Source: Caecitellus pseudoparvulus
Lineage: Eukaryota > Bigyra: Bicosoecida
Reading direction: 5' to 3'
DNA length: 64,000 nucleotides
NCBI GenBank assembly: GCA_965644315.1
Contig: CBFFRQ010000064.1
Coordinates: 62,001-126,000 of the forward strand
The first letter of the stretch is position 1. Each line of letters opens with the position of its first letter. The translations under genes were made by a program, and so were the position numbers. This document shows, piece by piece, positions 23,313-33,909 of this stretch. The notes beneath the pieces are model-generated. The model worked only from the letters and a program-made list of their open reading frames with translations, was not told the origin of the DNA and searched no databases.

Positions 23313-25023
23313 CTACAGCACCGTTTCGCCGCCCGCCTCGGGAGCCTTGCCAGCCACACCGCGTGCAACAACCGCCGCAGGGCGACTGTGGAATCCAGCG
23401 GCTGTGGCCAGGAGCTGCTGGAAGGGCGACAGGGCGTGCCACAGCGTGGCTGGTAGCTCGTGCCCGGTGGCTACGTTACCCGAAGTCACTGACGGCTGCG
23501 GTTGGATGCTGTCGTCACTTATGGGGGACCCGAGGGTGTCGCGGCGTGAAGGGTCGGTGGGGTGGCGCATGGAGTCGCGCAGCCAGCTTGGACGGGGCAG
23601 TGGGACGGTGCTGCCTGTGGGGGCCACGGGCGTGGGTAAACGTGCGTCGCCCCACCCCGCGCTTTCTTGCAGCTGTGTGGCGAGCCAAGAGCACAGCCGA
23701 TCTGAATCGGCGGCTTGGCGAGACAAGGTGTGCACCAGCTGTCGTCCATCCAGTGGCAGGTCGTCCTCTTCCTCGGAGCTGCTACCTTGCGCATCGGGAG
23801 AGTGTGCTGGCATGGGCCAGCCAGCAAACGCTGACGCTGCCGTGCGCCCACGAGGCCGGCGGACGTGGCGACGCACTTGCCGCATGTGCGAGGAGCGATC
23901 ACTGCTCAAGGTCGGCACTGCAGCCAGCATGTGCTGCAGGGCCAGGGCTTGCTGCTGCGCGATCTCCTTCACGTTCACTCCAAGGGACCACTTGTTCATG
24001 CTGCGCTCCGGGTGCGTGTCCTCCACCACTGTCACGGCAGCGATGCGGCCGTTGGGGTAAAACTGCAGGAACTGGTGCTCCAAGCGGCACTTCCAGTATC
24101 GCTCCGGGCCACCTGTGGGGGCAGTGAGCTCAGTGCATGCTTTGAGAGATGAAAGCCTGGGCTTCGGCACTCACTGCCAGTCTGCAGTCTCACAGCAACA
24201 TAGCAATGGCGCTGCTGCCTGCCGATGCTTGAGAAGAACGCCGCGCTGATGTCTGCCTTGTCATCAGGGTGCACGATGTCCAGCATGGAGCTGTCTTGAG
24301 CTTCGTACTCAGCCAAGTCAGTTGCTGTGAGCTCCCGCATGTGCTGATTCACGACCTGCAACACGAGCAAGAGAGGCGATAAATGACGCGAGGATGCAGC
24401 ACAGCCTGAGTAAGGGGCTGCCGGGGAAGGAGGGCGCCACGCACCAAGTGCATGGCAGTGTTTTTGTCTGGAGGAAACACGAAACGCGCCGCAGGCATTG
24501 GAGACAGGGCCACTCGGCGGTCCATAAGAGCTATGTCGTCTGCAGCCTTCACAGCGCTTGCAAGGTCCCCAGTGACGGCCTGGGACAGCATTTCCTCGGC
24601 TGCAGCCCGAACGTGTGGCTCCAAGCCGGCATGGGAAAGGTTGTCTGAGCTGGCAGCGACAGCTTCGACGCCACGCAAGGCGCTGGCACCCCGTGAGGGC
24701 AGCACCACCTCTCCGCACAGTGGCGCAGCCGCATTCAGTCCACGCTGGGCAAGGCGAGTTCGCAGCGCAGCAGCCCAGGCTTTCGCGGAAAGGATGGGCG
24801 TTTGGCCGCTGCTGCGTGGCCTGCTTTCGGGCTGGGAGCTTGGCAGGAGGAGAGATGGGGCAGTTGGCAGTGCAGCGCTGCCTGCATCTTGCTCCGCTGC
24901 CTTTGGCTGGTGCCCCTCGCCGTGCAGAGCCATGTTCACCTGGATGATGGCAGCAGCTCGTTCCCGCATGCCCAGGCCGTCTGCTGGCTGCTCCTGGGCC
25001 CGGCCGGGGCTCGCCGACGCCAT
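23313..25023 (-). CDS. PAS-domain protein, candidate sensor or regulator
   Basis: Exons 24445-25023, 24175-24355 and 23313-24112 give 519 residues with consistent phases. A PAS fold lies across the exon junctions at about residues 170-285. Its hallmarks are FPPDKNTAMHL, NQHMRELTATDL, the characteristic MLDIVHPDDK turn, a strand RHCYVAVRLQTG, RYWKCRLEHQF and a final strand RIAAVTVVEDTHP. PAS folds bind small ligands or partners and sense light, redox state or metabolites. No LOV-type flavin cysteine motif (NCRFLQ-like) is visible, so blue-light sensing by that chemistry is not supported. No kinase, cyclase or DNA-binding domain is seen; the flanks are Ala/Ser-rich with an acidic patch (GSSSEEEDD). 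The start at 25023 has a strong Kozak context (accATGG). It could be a transcriptional regulator or a PAS-only adaptor. Confidence 0.76.
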
Positions 25024-25229
25024 GGTGCGGGGCGAAAGTGTAGTGCGGAGCCACGCTGCTCCGCCGCAGCCGATTTGTTGAAGCCCAGCACCTCCTAACT
25101 CGAGAACTCTGACAGCAGGAAAGCACCGCAGGGGTGGCCTGGGACAGTGCATGCCAGGAAGAGACTGGTGCATTTTAATTCCGCGGATGCTTTGCGCTCA
25201 CACACCGCAACTGTGGAGCCGGCACAGGG

Positions 25230-25236
25230 TATAAAC
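25230..25236 (+). promoter_or_regulatory. TATA-like element upstream of DDAH
   Basis: TATAAAC begins 35 bp before the chosen DDAH start codon. If it is a working TATA box the transcript leader would be only a few bases long. That is unusual, and leaves open a coincidental match or a different start. Confidence 0.3.
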
Positions 25237-25264
25237 GGAGACGTGCCCGCATCCTGGCGGAGTC

Positions 25265-26569
25265 ATGCACTCCGCCGCACGTGCGTGGTTAAGGGCCGCA
25301 GCGCCGACCCCCCCAGTCTCCCGACGACTGTGTTCGTCCCATGCACTGCCCATCACGCATGAACACCGTGCTGCGGCGCTGTGCCGCTCGCTGTCCCCTG
25401 CGCTTGTGCGTGGCCTGACACAGAGCGTGAGTGGCGTTTCGAGCTGAAACGGCGCAAGCACGGCTGTCCACAGCCGCTTGCAGACCTTGCTGCCCCTGCA
25501 CAAGTGCATGAGCGCATTTTGCAGGAGATGGGGTTGGCAGTTGACGTGGACCTTGCCCTGAAGCAGCACGAAGCATACGTAGAGGTGCTGTGTGCAGCTG
25601 TGGGCCAGGTAGTCACCCTGTCGCCGCTGCCAGAGCATCCCGATGCTGTCTTTGTGGAAGACACGGCGGTCTTCTGTGGTGACAGGGCTGCACTGTGTGT
25701 CCCAGGTCACGAGTCTCGCCAGGGAGAGGTCCCATCCATCGCCAGGGCCCTGGCTGGCATGGGCGTCGGCATCGCCTGCCCGGCCTCGACCCCCGGCGAA
25801 GGCCATGTGACAGTCTGCAGTGCGAGCCACGAGGATGCCAGTGATCGAGCGGGTCTGGATGCCTTGCAAGACGCTGCGTGTGGCTCCACTTTGGCCAGCG
25901 GCAGGGCGGCAGGGGTGTGCGTCGACGGTGGGGACGTGCTGAACCTGGGCCGGGAGCTGCTGGTGGGCGTCTCCAGCCGCACGAGCCGCGGGGGTGTGGC
26001 CTACCTACACAGTGTCTTCCACGGCATGCTCCCTGTCTCCGGCGTGGACCTACGGCAGCTGCACTCTGCGCACGGCAGCCTGCACCTCAAGAGTCTGCTG
26101 TCAGTTGTGGGCGAGGACTGTGTAGCCGTGCCCGACTCGCCAGTGCGTGGTCCAGCCCCCCAGCCGCACTCGGCCAGCCACCATGCACGTACACACCACC
26201 ACCTCTCCCACTCCTTCGCAGGTCGGCGTGGCTGCCTTGCAGCAGCTGCTGCAAGCCTCCGCAGTGTACGGCGAGGCCGTGCCGGTCCTCGCTGGCGCCA
26301 CCCTAAACGCCGTGCTCGCGGGACCGGTGGACCAGAAGCGCACACTCTTCGTGGTGCCCGTGCCAGACTGGGAAGCAGCCAACGCTGTGTTCGCTAACGG
26401 CACCCTCATCATCAAGTGCGCGTCAGAGGCGCCCCGCAGCGCAGCTGTGTTCGAGGCGTATGCTCGCGCAGCAGGCTCACAGCTGGGCGTCTCTCAAGTG
26501 CTGCAAGTCGCCACGAGTGAGGTGTCCAAGGTGGACGGCGCGCTGACGTGCTGCAGCATTTTGCTGTGA
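25265..26569 (+). CDS. NG,NG-dimethylarginine dimethylaminohydrolase (DDAH)
   Basis: Hydrolyses free asymmetric dimethyl- or monomethylarginine to citrulline plus methylamine. Exons 25265-25426, 25474-26142 and 26222-26569 give 392 residues, longer than the usual 255-285 because of an N-terminal extension and an internal insertion. Family signatures are RSLSPALVRGLTQ, DAVFVEDTAVFCGD, GHESRQGEV, DGGDVLNLGRELLVGVSSRTSRGG, the catalytic-His segment GSLHLKSLLS and the C-terminal VDGALTCCSILL, where one of the paired cysteines (387/388) is the nucleophile. The first intron is only 47 bp and is needed to join the N-terminal frame, so it is the least certain junction; the start is also uncertain. 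DDAH needs a source of methylarginines, which PRMT1 (559-1768) can provide after proteolysis. Confidence 0.86.
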
Positions 26570-26867
26570 GATGGCGCAGGCCGCCACCTCCCCGCTGTCA
26601 CACCCGGGACCTTCTTTGGCACCTACAGACTGGCGCTTGACGAGGGGCCACGCGCACACCATGCATTGGATGGCCACCTTCTGCCTGAACCACGGCGGTG
26701 TGCCGTGGGCACGTGCTACAAGCTGGTACCGGCCCATCCGCGGCTGGCGACTCCACACCATAAACACAGCAAGCCTGCCAAGAGTCACTGCTGGAGCACA
26801 CCAAGCACTGCCTGCCAAGCTTATCGTGATAGCAGTTCTTGGCGCAAGACGCTCACGCCCTCTGCAC

Positions 26868-27228
26868 CTAGCTGCGATCTTTGGCTGCCGTTTCAATGTA
26901 CTTGGGTCCTCGAATCCTGTGCCAACGCCGTGAAAGCAGCCTTGCAGCGCGTGTGTGCGGGGGCAAGACGCGGCTGCCTACCTGGTCCTCATGTCAAGTT
27001 GCCCGCGCCGACACTCGAAGTACGCCTTGCGGTATTTCTGCGCACCAGGAAGTGGAGCTGGGCAACACCTCCATGCCGTTCTCGGCACAGCCTGCTTACA
27101 TCGCACTCTGGGACGTCATTTCCGTTGAAGCACTGCGCCACTGTGTTGCCTTCTTTGATGCAAGCAGAGTCCCGCATGCACCTTGCGATGGACTTGACCA
27201 CGTCACGACAGGCAGCTGGATCTGCCAT
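26868..27228 (-). CDS. COA5: Cytochrome c oxidase assembly factor 5 (PET191 family)
   Basis: Small mitochondrial intermembrane-space protein needed for complex IV assembly. Exons 27100-27228, 26982-27037 and 26868-26916 give 77 residues; the coding part is scattered over three short exons, each junction in phase. Three CX9C pairs are seen: C7-C17, C23-C33 and C42-C52. The PET191 hallmark ending is intact (KAYFECRRGQLDMRTRIRGPKYIE). No presequence is visible, as expected for a substrate imported by the MIA40 oxidative route (family knowledge). It is divergent from dihydrodipicolinate synthase. Length, cysteine spacing and tail make the call firm although the gene is too short and split to appear as a good open frame. 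Confidence 0.89.
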
Positions 27229-27586
27229 GATGTCTAGGTGCAAATTCCGCGAGCGCACGAAACACGCCACGCCAAGATGCACACCACACGATGAGCCAAG
27301 AGAAGCCTGGGCAATGGCAGAGTCCTAAATGCACACTGTTCTGTTGAGTGTATTGGTATTCTAGTGCGGTTTATTTTTGGCGCGCTCGGCGCTTGGGTGT
27401 GAGAGGGGGAGCTGCAAGCAAAGGAGCTCCTTTGCACTCTCTCGCCAGCACCACGCCCGAAACATGAAGGCTTGTTCAAGCGCCAAATCAAAACTTGGTC
27501 CAAACATGTACTAGTCTTTTTCGCTGTCTGTTGTCCCCTTGTTTAGCCGGTCCGCTGAGTTTCTCCCCCGCAAGTGATCCGCAGAC
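27229..27586. promoter_or_regulatory. Divergent intergenic region (COA5 / DHDPS)
   Basis: 358 bp between divergent starts. The AT-rich segment around 27342-27378 (TATTGGTATTC, GGTTTATTTTTGG) stands out from the GC-rich surroundings; no further signal is recognised. Confidence 0.35.
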
Positions 27587-28892
27587 ATGGCTGCATCAGA
27601 TGCCGCTCCCTTCAAGCTTCCCGGCGGAGTGTACACTGCCATTGTCACCCCGCTGACTGAGGACGCAAAGGCCGTAGATTTTGAAGCCTTGGACGCGCTT
27701 GTGGAGGCTCAGATCAGTGGCGGCGTGACGGGGGTCGTGCCAGTGCGTCTTTATGCAGCGGCACAATGCGCCTGCGGAATCTGAGCTGCACGTGACGAGC
27801 CTGCCCTCCCCCCCCGCCCAGTGCGGCACGACTGGAGAATCCCCCACCCTAAGCAAGGAGGAGAAGAAGCAAGTGATCAAGGCAGTCCTTGACAAGGTAG
27901 CTGGGCGATGCCTTGTGGTGGCTGGAACAGGTACGCCAAGGTTCTGAGATTCAACGGATCACCCCGCCGTCGGACCTCACCCCCCACCCTGGCCTGCTCA
28001 GGCTCAAACAACACTGCCGAGACGCTGGACATGACGGCGTGGGCCAAGGAAACTGGAGTGGATGCCTGTCTGCTGGTGAACCCCTATTACAACAAACCCT
28101 CACAGAGCGGCATCATCGCCCACGCCACCGCCGTGGCGGACCTCGGCCTGCCGGTGCTGCTGTACAACATCCCGGGCCGATCAGGGGTGAAGATGACCCC
28201 ACAGACCATTGCCACTCTGGCTGAGCACCCCAGCATTGTCGGGGTCAAGGAAGCCTGTGGGAGCGTCGCCCAGGTGCGTGCAAGGGCCCACACTGCCGCC
28301 CCCCCAGAGCCAGCCACGGTTGCCAGTGCTCCCCCTCTCACAGGTCTCGGATGTCGCAGAGGCAGTGCACGCCAGCCGACCTGACTTTGCCATTCTCTCG
28401 GGAGACGACCTGCTGTGCGTGGGCCGCCGCAGCGCTTCAGTCGCCCGCCTGCCCTGCGCTGCACCTCGTCATCCCCACCCCCTGCGCAGCACCCTGCCCA
28501 TGCAAACTGTCGGCGCAATTGGCGTGGTATCAGTCTTGTCCAACATCCTGCCAGCCCCTCTGGTGGCCATGGTCAAAGCGGCCAATGAGGGAGACTTTGC
28601 GACGGCCAAGGACCTGCACTTCAAGCTGGCGCCCCTGTTCAAGGCGTGCTTCCTGGACAGCAACCCAGTGCCGGCCAAGGCGTGCGTTCCCACTGCAAAC
28701 ATTGCACATGGAGCTTCCTGCCACGCGCGCACCCCTTGTCGCGCTCCGCTTCACAGAGTTATGAAGGCAGCTGGCCAGATCCCCTTCGACGCTGTGCGGA
28801 TGCCCCTCGTGCCCATGCAGAGCGCCACGTCAGCGTCAGTCATGCAAGCCTTCAAGACGCATGGAAAGGCGCTCGGTCTGACCATCGCATGA
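27587..28892 (+). CDS. dapA: 4-hydroxy-tetrahydrodipicolinate synthase (DHDPS)
   Basis: Condenses pyruvate with aspartate semialdehyde, the first committed step of diaminopimelate/lysine synthesis. Six exons (27587-27742, 27822-27930, 28002-28273, 28344-28414, 28490-28681, 28757-28892) give 311 residues, the family length. Catalytic features are GTTGE (54-58), the tyrosine pair of NPYYNKPSQ (Y117/Y118), LYNIPGRSG with Tyr143 and the pyruvate-binding Arg148, and the Schiff-base Lys171 in GVKEACG. The arginine and GTTGE favour DHDPS over N-acetylneuraminate lyase or HOGA1. The mature domain starts within a dozen residues of the ATG, so no plastid or mitochondrial transit peptide is visible and a cytosolic enzyme is inferred. 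Five introns show a long-resident nuclear gene, not recent bacterial transfer. Its stop codon abuts that of the next, opposite gene. Confidence 0.94.
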
Positions 28893-29955
28893 TCAGCACC
28901 AGCCGTGGGCCGCCATGACGTCGGCGCCAAACAATGCACGTTCCCCGCTGACTTCCCGGGCGATGCATCGCCCGGAGACCTCACCCTCCACTTCCTCTAT
29001 GGCAGCCGCCAAACCTCGCACTGCTGGTAGTGCCCGGGTGTGTTGGGCTAGACGTCGCATCCCACTCATTGGCTCTGCGAAGACACGGTGCAACCTGAGC
29101 TGCAACACCGGCGGCAGTGGCGCGTGACGAAAGGCTGCCCGAACCACCACCATCGTCTTCAGAACACTAGCAATCGCTTCGGTCGCAGTAGCCGCCATGC
29201 TTCGCATCACATCGCCTGGGCCTTCTACAACTGAACCCAACGCGCCCAGGAGACCGACCGCTGCGCAGCATGCACGAAGCAGCGCCAATGCCCGGTCACC
29301 TGCAAGCAACATGTCGAGCACAGCTCCCTGTGCCTCAGCTCTCCACCTTGGGTGTGAAGATACGTGTGCCACGAAGGTTTCACGGGCCGGCCCCACTCGC
29401 TCACACTCCTCGGCTGCATACCTGCGCAAGCTGCCTCCCACTGCTCTCGCCAGGTCCAGACCAACGATTGCCCCAGGCGAAAGAGACAGGCACAGGCCTT
29501 CGACGGCAGCCTTTGCTTTCCAGGGATCATAGGCATCGGTCTGTCCCCGCATTTCGTTCAAGGCAGCGCGAAATCCCTGCAGCAGCGCCAACATTGGAGG
29601 GTTTCGTGCAGCAACGCACCGGCACAAGCGCAGACAGGCTTGCGCCAAGCCTCACCTTCACGGCAGCCTGAACACCTCTCTCACATTTGCATGTCACTGG
29701 TGATGTGAGCTCTTCCATGGCTGGTGTTGCATGGTAGCCTGGTGTCGTGCAACGCAGCAGCCGCTGGTGCACTGCAGCTGCTGCCTCTTGCAACGCTTCC
29801 ACACTTGTGGCAGCAGCAGGCACGCCGGAAAGAGCCGGCTGGAGCGCATGCCAAGCCAATTTGCATATCTGCACTGCAATAGCTATCGGGAGCAGGGCGT
29901 CAGGCGGAGGGCGGCCGCCGCCGCATGGTTGTGCTGCGCTGGCGTCACCACTCAT
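28893..29955 (-). CDS. Conserved-looking helical protein, function unknown
   Basis: Exons 29656-29955 and 28893-29576 (79-bp intron) give 327 residues. The protein is Ala/Leu/Arg/Val-rich and almost free of low complexity: a Gly/Pro N terminus, then helices such as IAIAVQICKLAWHALQPAL, FRAALNEMRGQTDAYDPWK, and a more hydrophobic segment near residues 205-225 (LLRACCAAVGLLGALGSVV) that might be a membrane helix. I recognise no catalytic motif or named domain. The TGA stop directly adjoins the TGA of the DHDPS gene on the other strand, so the two transcripts must overlap at their 3' ends. The start was chosen as the first ATG with a compositionally protein-like extension; an upstream ATG at about 30033 would add 26 residues. 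Confidence 0.65.
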
Positions 29956-30251
29956 AGCTCTGCCGGTGCGTTCACGGAAAGGCAGCTGAAGGATGGGAGG
30001 GCAAACACTGTCTGAATCGGGCAGGAAGGACAAATCAAATTGAAATGTCTTTAGGATTCCGCTTTCCTTGTCCCTTGTCTCTCATCTGAGCCCCTGCCCT
30101 TTGCCGCGCCAGCGAAGGCTCGCTCCGTTGCTTTGCCCGGCTGCCCCTTCCTGCCAAGTTGGCAATCTGCAAGCTCCTACGCGCTTGCACGCGGCACGCT
30201 GCCTTCACAAGCCGCATCAGGTCACGTCCTTTGCACGTGTCACACTTCTCC

Positions 30252-31506
30252 ATGGCAGCTAGTGCCCCTGGTGAGCATGGATTGGCCGGCGAGGCAGAAC
30301 TGAGGTGCGGTAATTGATTGCCTGGCAGCTGTGCCAGCCGAGCGCGGCCGCTACACTGCATCGGCCAGCACGCTTGCAGGTTCTACGACATTGGTGGGAA
30401 CCTTGTAAGGTCGTGATGTGTCGCTCATGCTGGGCACCCATTCCTAACGACACTCCACGTTTCGCTTCTCAGCTGGATGACATGTACAAGGGCGAGTACC
30501 GAGGGAAACCTCGACACCCTGCAGACCTCCCAGGCGTGCTGGAGCGCGGGTGGGCAGCGGGGGTCAAGCGCATCATCATCACAGCTGGGAATCTGCAGGA
30601 GGCGAAGGCGGCTCTGGAGCTTGTGCGTGCGCCGTACTAGTCTTCCAGCGGCCGCACAGCAACAAGCGCCAAGCACTCCCCGACGCGGCGCTATTTTTGC
30701 AGGCGCGAACAGATCCCAGGCTGGTGTGCACTGTAGGCGTGCACCCTACGCGCTGCCTAGACTTCCTGCCGTCTGAAGATGCCGCTGGAGTGCTGGCTGC
30801 GCTGGAGGCGGCAGACGACACTGCGGAGTGGGCTCCCACAGAGGCGCAGCTGGAGCATGCAAAGCAGTACTTTGAAGAGCTGCAAGCCCTCGTGCTGCAA
30901 GGCAGCATGGAAGGCAAGGTCGTGGCCATTGGAGAGTGCGGCCTGGATTACGACCGACTGCAGTTCTGCCCTGCCGCCGTGCAGCGCTACTTCTTCGAGT
31001 GGCACTTTCAGCTGGCCGGCAGTGCTGGCCTGCCCATGTTCCTGCACAATCGCAATGCTGGGGGCGACTTCCTGGCCATGGTGCGACGGGCAGCAGAGTG
31101 CTTTCCGTATGCGGTGTCACACTCCTTCACTGGCTCGGCGGCGGAGGCAGCTGAGCTGGTGGAGGCTGGTCTGTACATTGGCGTGAATGGCTGCTCGCTG
31201 AAGACACAGGAGTCCTGTGATGTGGTCGCGAGCATCCCTCTGGATCGCCTCATGCTGGAGACAGACTGCCCGTGGTGCGACATCCGCCCCACCCACGCAG
31301 GGCACAAACACGTCCAGAGCACGTGGCCGACGAACAAAGAGAAGAAATGGGCGCCCGATGCCTGCGTGAAGAGCCGCAGTGAGCCGTGCCACATTGTGCA
31401 GGTGGCTGAGGTCGTAGCAGGCGTCAAGGGCTTGTCCGTGGCAGAGGTCGCTGAAGCTGCGTGGCAGAACACAGTGGCCGTCTTCGGCAAGCCAGTCAGT
31501 GCTTGA
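30252..31506 (+). CDS. TatD-family metal-dependent deoxyribonuclease (TATDN1-like)
   Basis: TIM-barrel metallohydrolase with DNase activity in its family. Probable exons 30252-30270, 30380-30404, 30473-30622 and 30703-31506. Signatures are FYDIGGNL (N-terminal strand), MYKGEYRG, the core CTVGVHPTR, IGECGLDYDR (metal ligand Glu), FLHNR, SHSFTGS and the final metal-ligand segment LETDCPWCDIRP, then AEVAEAAWQNT. The body is about 320 residues, the usual TATDN1 size. The problem is the first junction: the putative exon 1 (MAASAPG) ends in phase 1 but exon 2 needs phase 2, so the N-terminal exon joins only if one base is missing from the sequence. The enzyme body from FYDIGGNL onward is secure; the true N terminus is not. 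It is divergent from the 327-residue orphan. Confidence 0.87.
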
Positions 31507-31844
31507 CTGCGGCATTCCACGCTGACCACACAATGCAAAGCTGGAAAACGTGCCATTCTGAAGCTGTCAGGGGGATGTGGCCAAGCCGGCAGCACACGCC
31601 GAGGGCTTTGCCAGCAACACAAGGCAGGAACCCCATTCCTTCACTCATGGGCATTCAGAACATGCGGGCATATCTCACACCATGCAGGTCGACTCTATGT
31701 TGTTCTCAGCACCGCGAGTTCTTGCCTGCCAACCCTAGCCCCTTCGGGTGCGACCGTTGTACCGTTGGCAACGCCAGGCACCGAGGACGCTCGAGGCTGC
31801 CCACGTTTGACCTTACACGGCCCACTCCTCCGACCTCACTGGCG
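31507..31844. promoter_or_regulatory. Intergenic region upstream of DNAAF4
   Basis: 338 bp between two plus-strand genes, holding the 3' end of the TatD gene and the DNAAF4 promoter. No motif, repeat or further gene is recognised. Confidence 0.35.
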
Positions 31845-33905
31845 ATGGCTAGCAGCTCTTCGTTTAGCTGGACGCAATCTGAGGATGCAGTTGAGGTTCA
31901 AGTGCCCTTGATGGGCTGCAAAGCTAGCAATGTCGCCCTGCACGGTGCGTGCGCTGAGTGCGGAGTTTCAACACAACACCCTGTAAATGCGACTGCATGT
32001 TGAGCACAGTGACGGACGTGTACATCAAGCTGAACTATCCACCGCGAGTACTCGTGATTGATCTGCATGGTGAAGTGGACTTCCAGTCGGCCTCTGCAAA
32101 GGCCGAGTCTGGCACGCTTGTGCTGGCGCTGAGGAAACGCTCGCCAGGCACCTGGCCTGTGCTGCAAGCCGAGGGCTCCAAGCAAGAGCTGGGCGAACGC
32201 AGGGCTGCGGCAGATGCTAGAAAAGCTCAGGTGGATGCAGAGGTATGCCTACTGTGAAGCTGCTTGCTTGGCATTCAGCTGCCGCAGACATCTGCACACA
32301 CTCGCCGCCACAGGTTGCGAAGGCTGTCCATGAAGACAAGCGCGAGCGAGAGCAGTTGGCATTCAAGAAACAGATGCAGCTGGAGGAAGCGAGGAGACAA
32401 CGGCTGGATGATGAAAAGGCTGCAGTCAAATTGGCTGCTCAGGAGGACGTGCTGTCGTCCCTAGCCAGCGTCGCTGAAGCTGACGCGAAGTCCCGTGCCG
32501 CTGCTGCTGGAAGTCGTGTGGCAGGATACACGGCCCCTGCAGAAGACGAAGATGAAGACGCAGTGGAGTTCATTCCAGCGCCCCGCTCAGCATCCCAGCA
32601 GGGCGGCAACGTGCTGCGCGTTGACTTCAGCGACCGCCCGTTCCCCACACCTCTGCGCGAGTCAAGGAAAGGTGCGGCAAGAGCGATACGAACCAGGCTG
32701 GGCACGGTGCATTCTTCACACGCAGCCCCCCTTGTGATGCAGAAGAAGAAAGCACGTGGTTGGCCAAACACAAAGAGCAAATTGAAGCGCATGCACGACG
32801 CCAGCGGGAAGGGAGGGGGGAAGGTGCGAACAGTCTGCAAGCTCGAGACGTGTCTGAGAGGGACGCACAATGGTTGAAGGAGCGGGGGGACACATTCTAC
32901 GCTTCCCAGGATTTCTTGGGGGCAATCAACGCATACTCTGCAGCGTTGCTGCAGCAGAGCTCCCTGCTGGCTGCGCGGTCCAACCGAGCTGCGTGTCACT
33001 TGCAGAGGGGCCACGCCCACGTCGCCATCTTGGACTGCTCGCAGGCTCTGGCCGAAGTTCCGACAGTGTGGGACGGAGATGCACTCCCTGCAGAGGTGCC
33101 GGTGGGGGTTTGGACAGAGGCCCGATCTAGCCTGGCGGACGTGGCCGTGGTTGGAGCTGTGGCAATGGGCCGCGAAGCCCCTCCAGCTCCGCCTGCTGCG
33201 GGCTCATCACGGGCATCAACCCCCGCCGAGTATGCAGTGTTTCGCAGTGTCGTGCGGATCCTTTCACGCCGCGCTGCGGGGTTTTGCCAAAGTGGGCATT
33301 ACACCCTGGCGCGCAAGGACTTGGTATGTGGCGCAAGTGTGGCGGCCAAGGCATCCAAGCTGCCAGACGCGCCGGCCGCACCGGTGGAAAGCATGGATGC
33401 AGAGCTACTGCTGGAGGATGCAGACTTCATGCTGGAGCTGGAGTCAGCTTGGAAGGCCAAGTTGGAAGGGGACACAGCCTGCGGTGCAGGGCAGTGGGAC
33501 GAGGCGCTGGAGAAGTACACCCATGCGGTGGACGCATCGGATGGGCTCCTCATTTCCGCTCTGCTAAATAGATCTGCAGCTTATGTGGCCAAAGATGATT
33601 TCCCTTCTGCTGTTGATGACTGCACAGCCGCGATGAAAGTTCTCGTGGACCAGGGCACGGACTTGTTGTCGCCCGTTCCGCCTGCACCCAGCGACGCAGC
33701 ACGGCAGCTGAAAGGCGCTGTCCTTGCGCGGCGAGGGCTGCTCCTTGCGACCTTGCGCCTGTGGGATGATGCACTGTCAGACCTGCGAAGTGCGGTTGCC
33801 ATCTCCCCAAAAGACGCAGACCTGCGAGCAGACATGCAGCTGGTGGCTTCCAAGGTCGCTATCGTGGAGACATCTGCCGCTGTCCCAGGCGCCGCAGCAT
33901 CCTGA
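31845..33905 (+). CDS. DNAAF4: Dynein axonemal assembly factor 4 (DYX1C1), CS + TPR protein
   Basis: HSP90-type co-chaperone that preassembles axonemal dynein arms in the cytoplasm. Exons 31845-31944, 32010-32242, 32314-32671 and 32743-33905 give 617 residues, longer than the roughly 420 of animal homologues because of additional TPR-like sequence. Seen in order: N-terminal CS domain (FSWTQSEDAVEVQVPLMG, then VYIKLNYPPRVLVIDLHG), a charged helix (KREREQLAFKKQMQLEEARR), the family-specific linker FSDRPFPTPLRES, and a C-terminal TPR block beginning AQWLKERGDTFYASQDFLGA with NRAACHL and later repeats (LNRSAAYVAKDDF). Its presence implies motile flagella with dynein arms. The stop lies 4 bp from the stop of the opposing 1,486-residue orphan. 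Identification rests on the unique CS-linker-TPR order. Confidence 0.91.
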
Positions 33906-33909
33906 GGCA

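Noticed and set aside
26570-26867. Possible gene between DDAH and COA5
   Set aside because: Only short, compositionally random frames are present; the 298 bp are taken as two 3' flanks.
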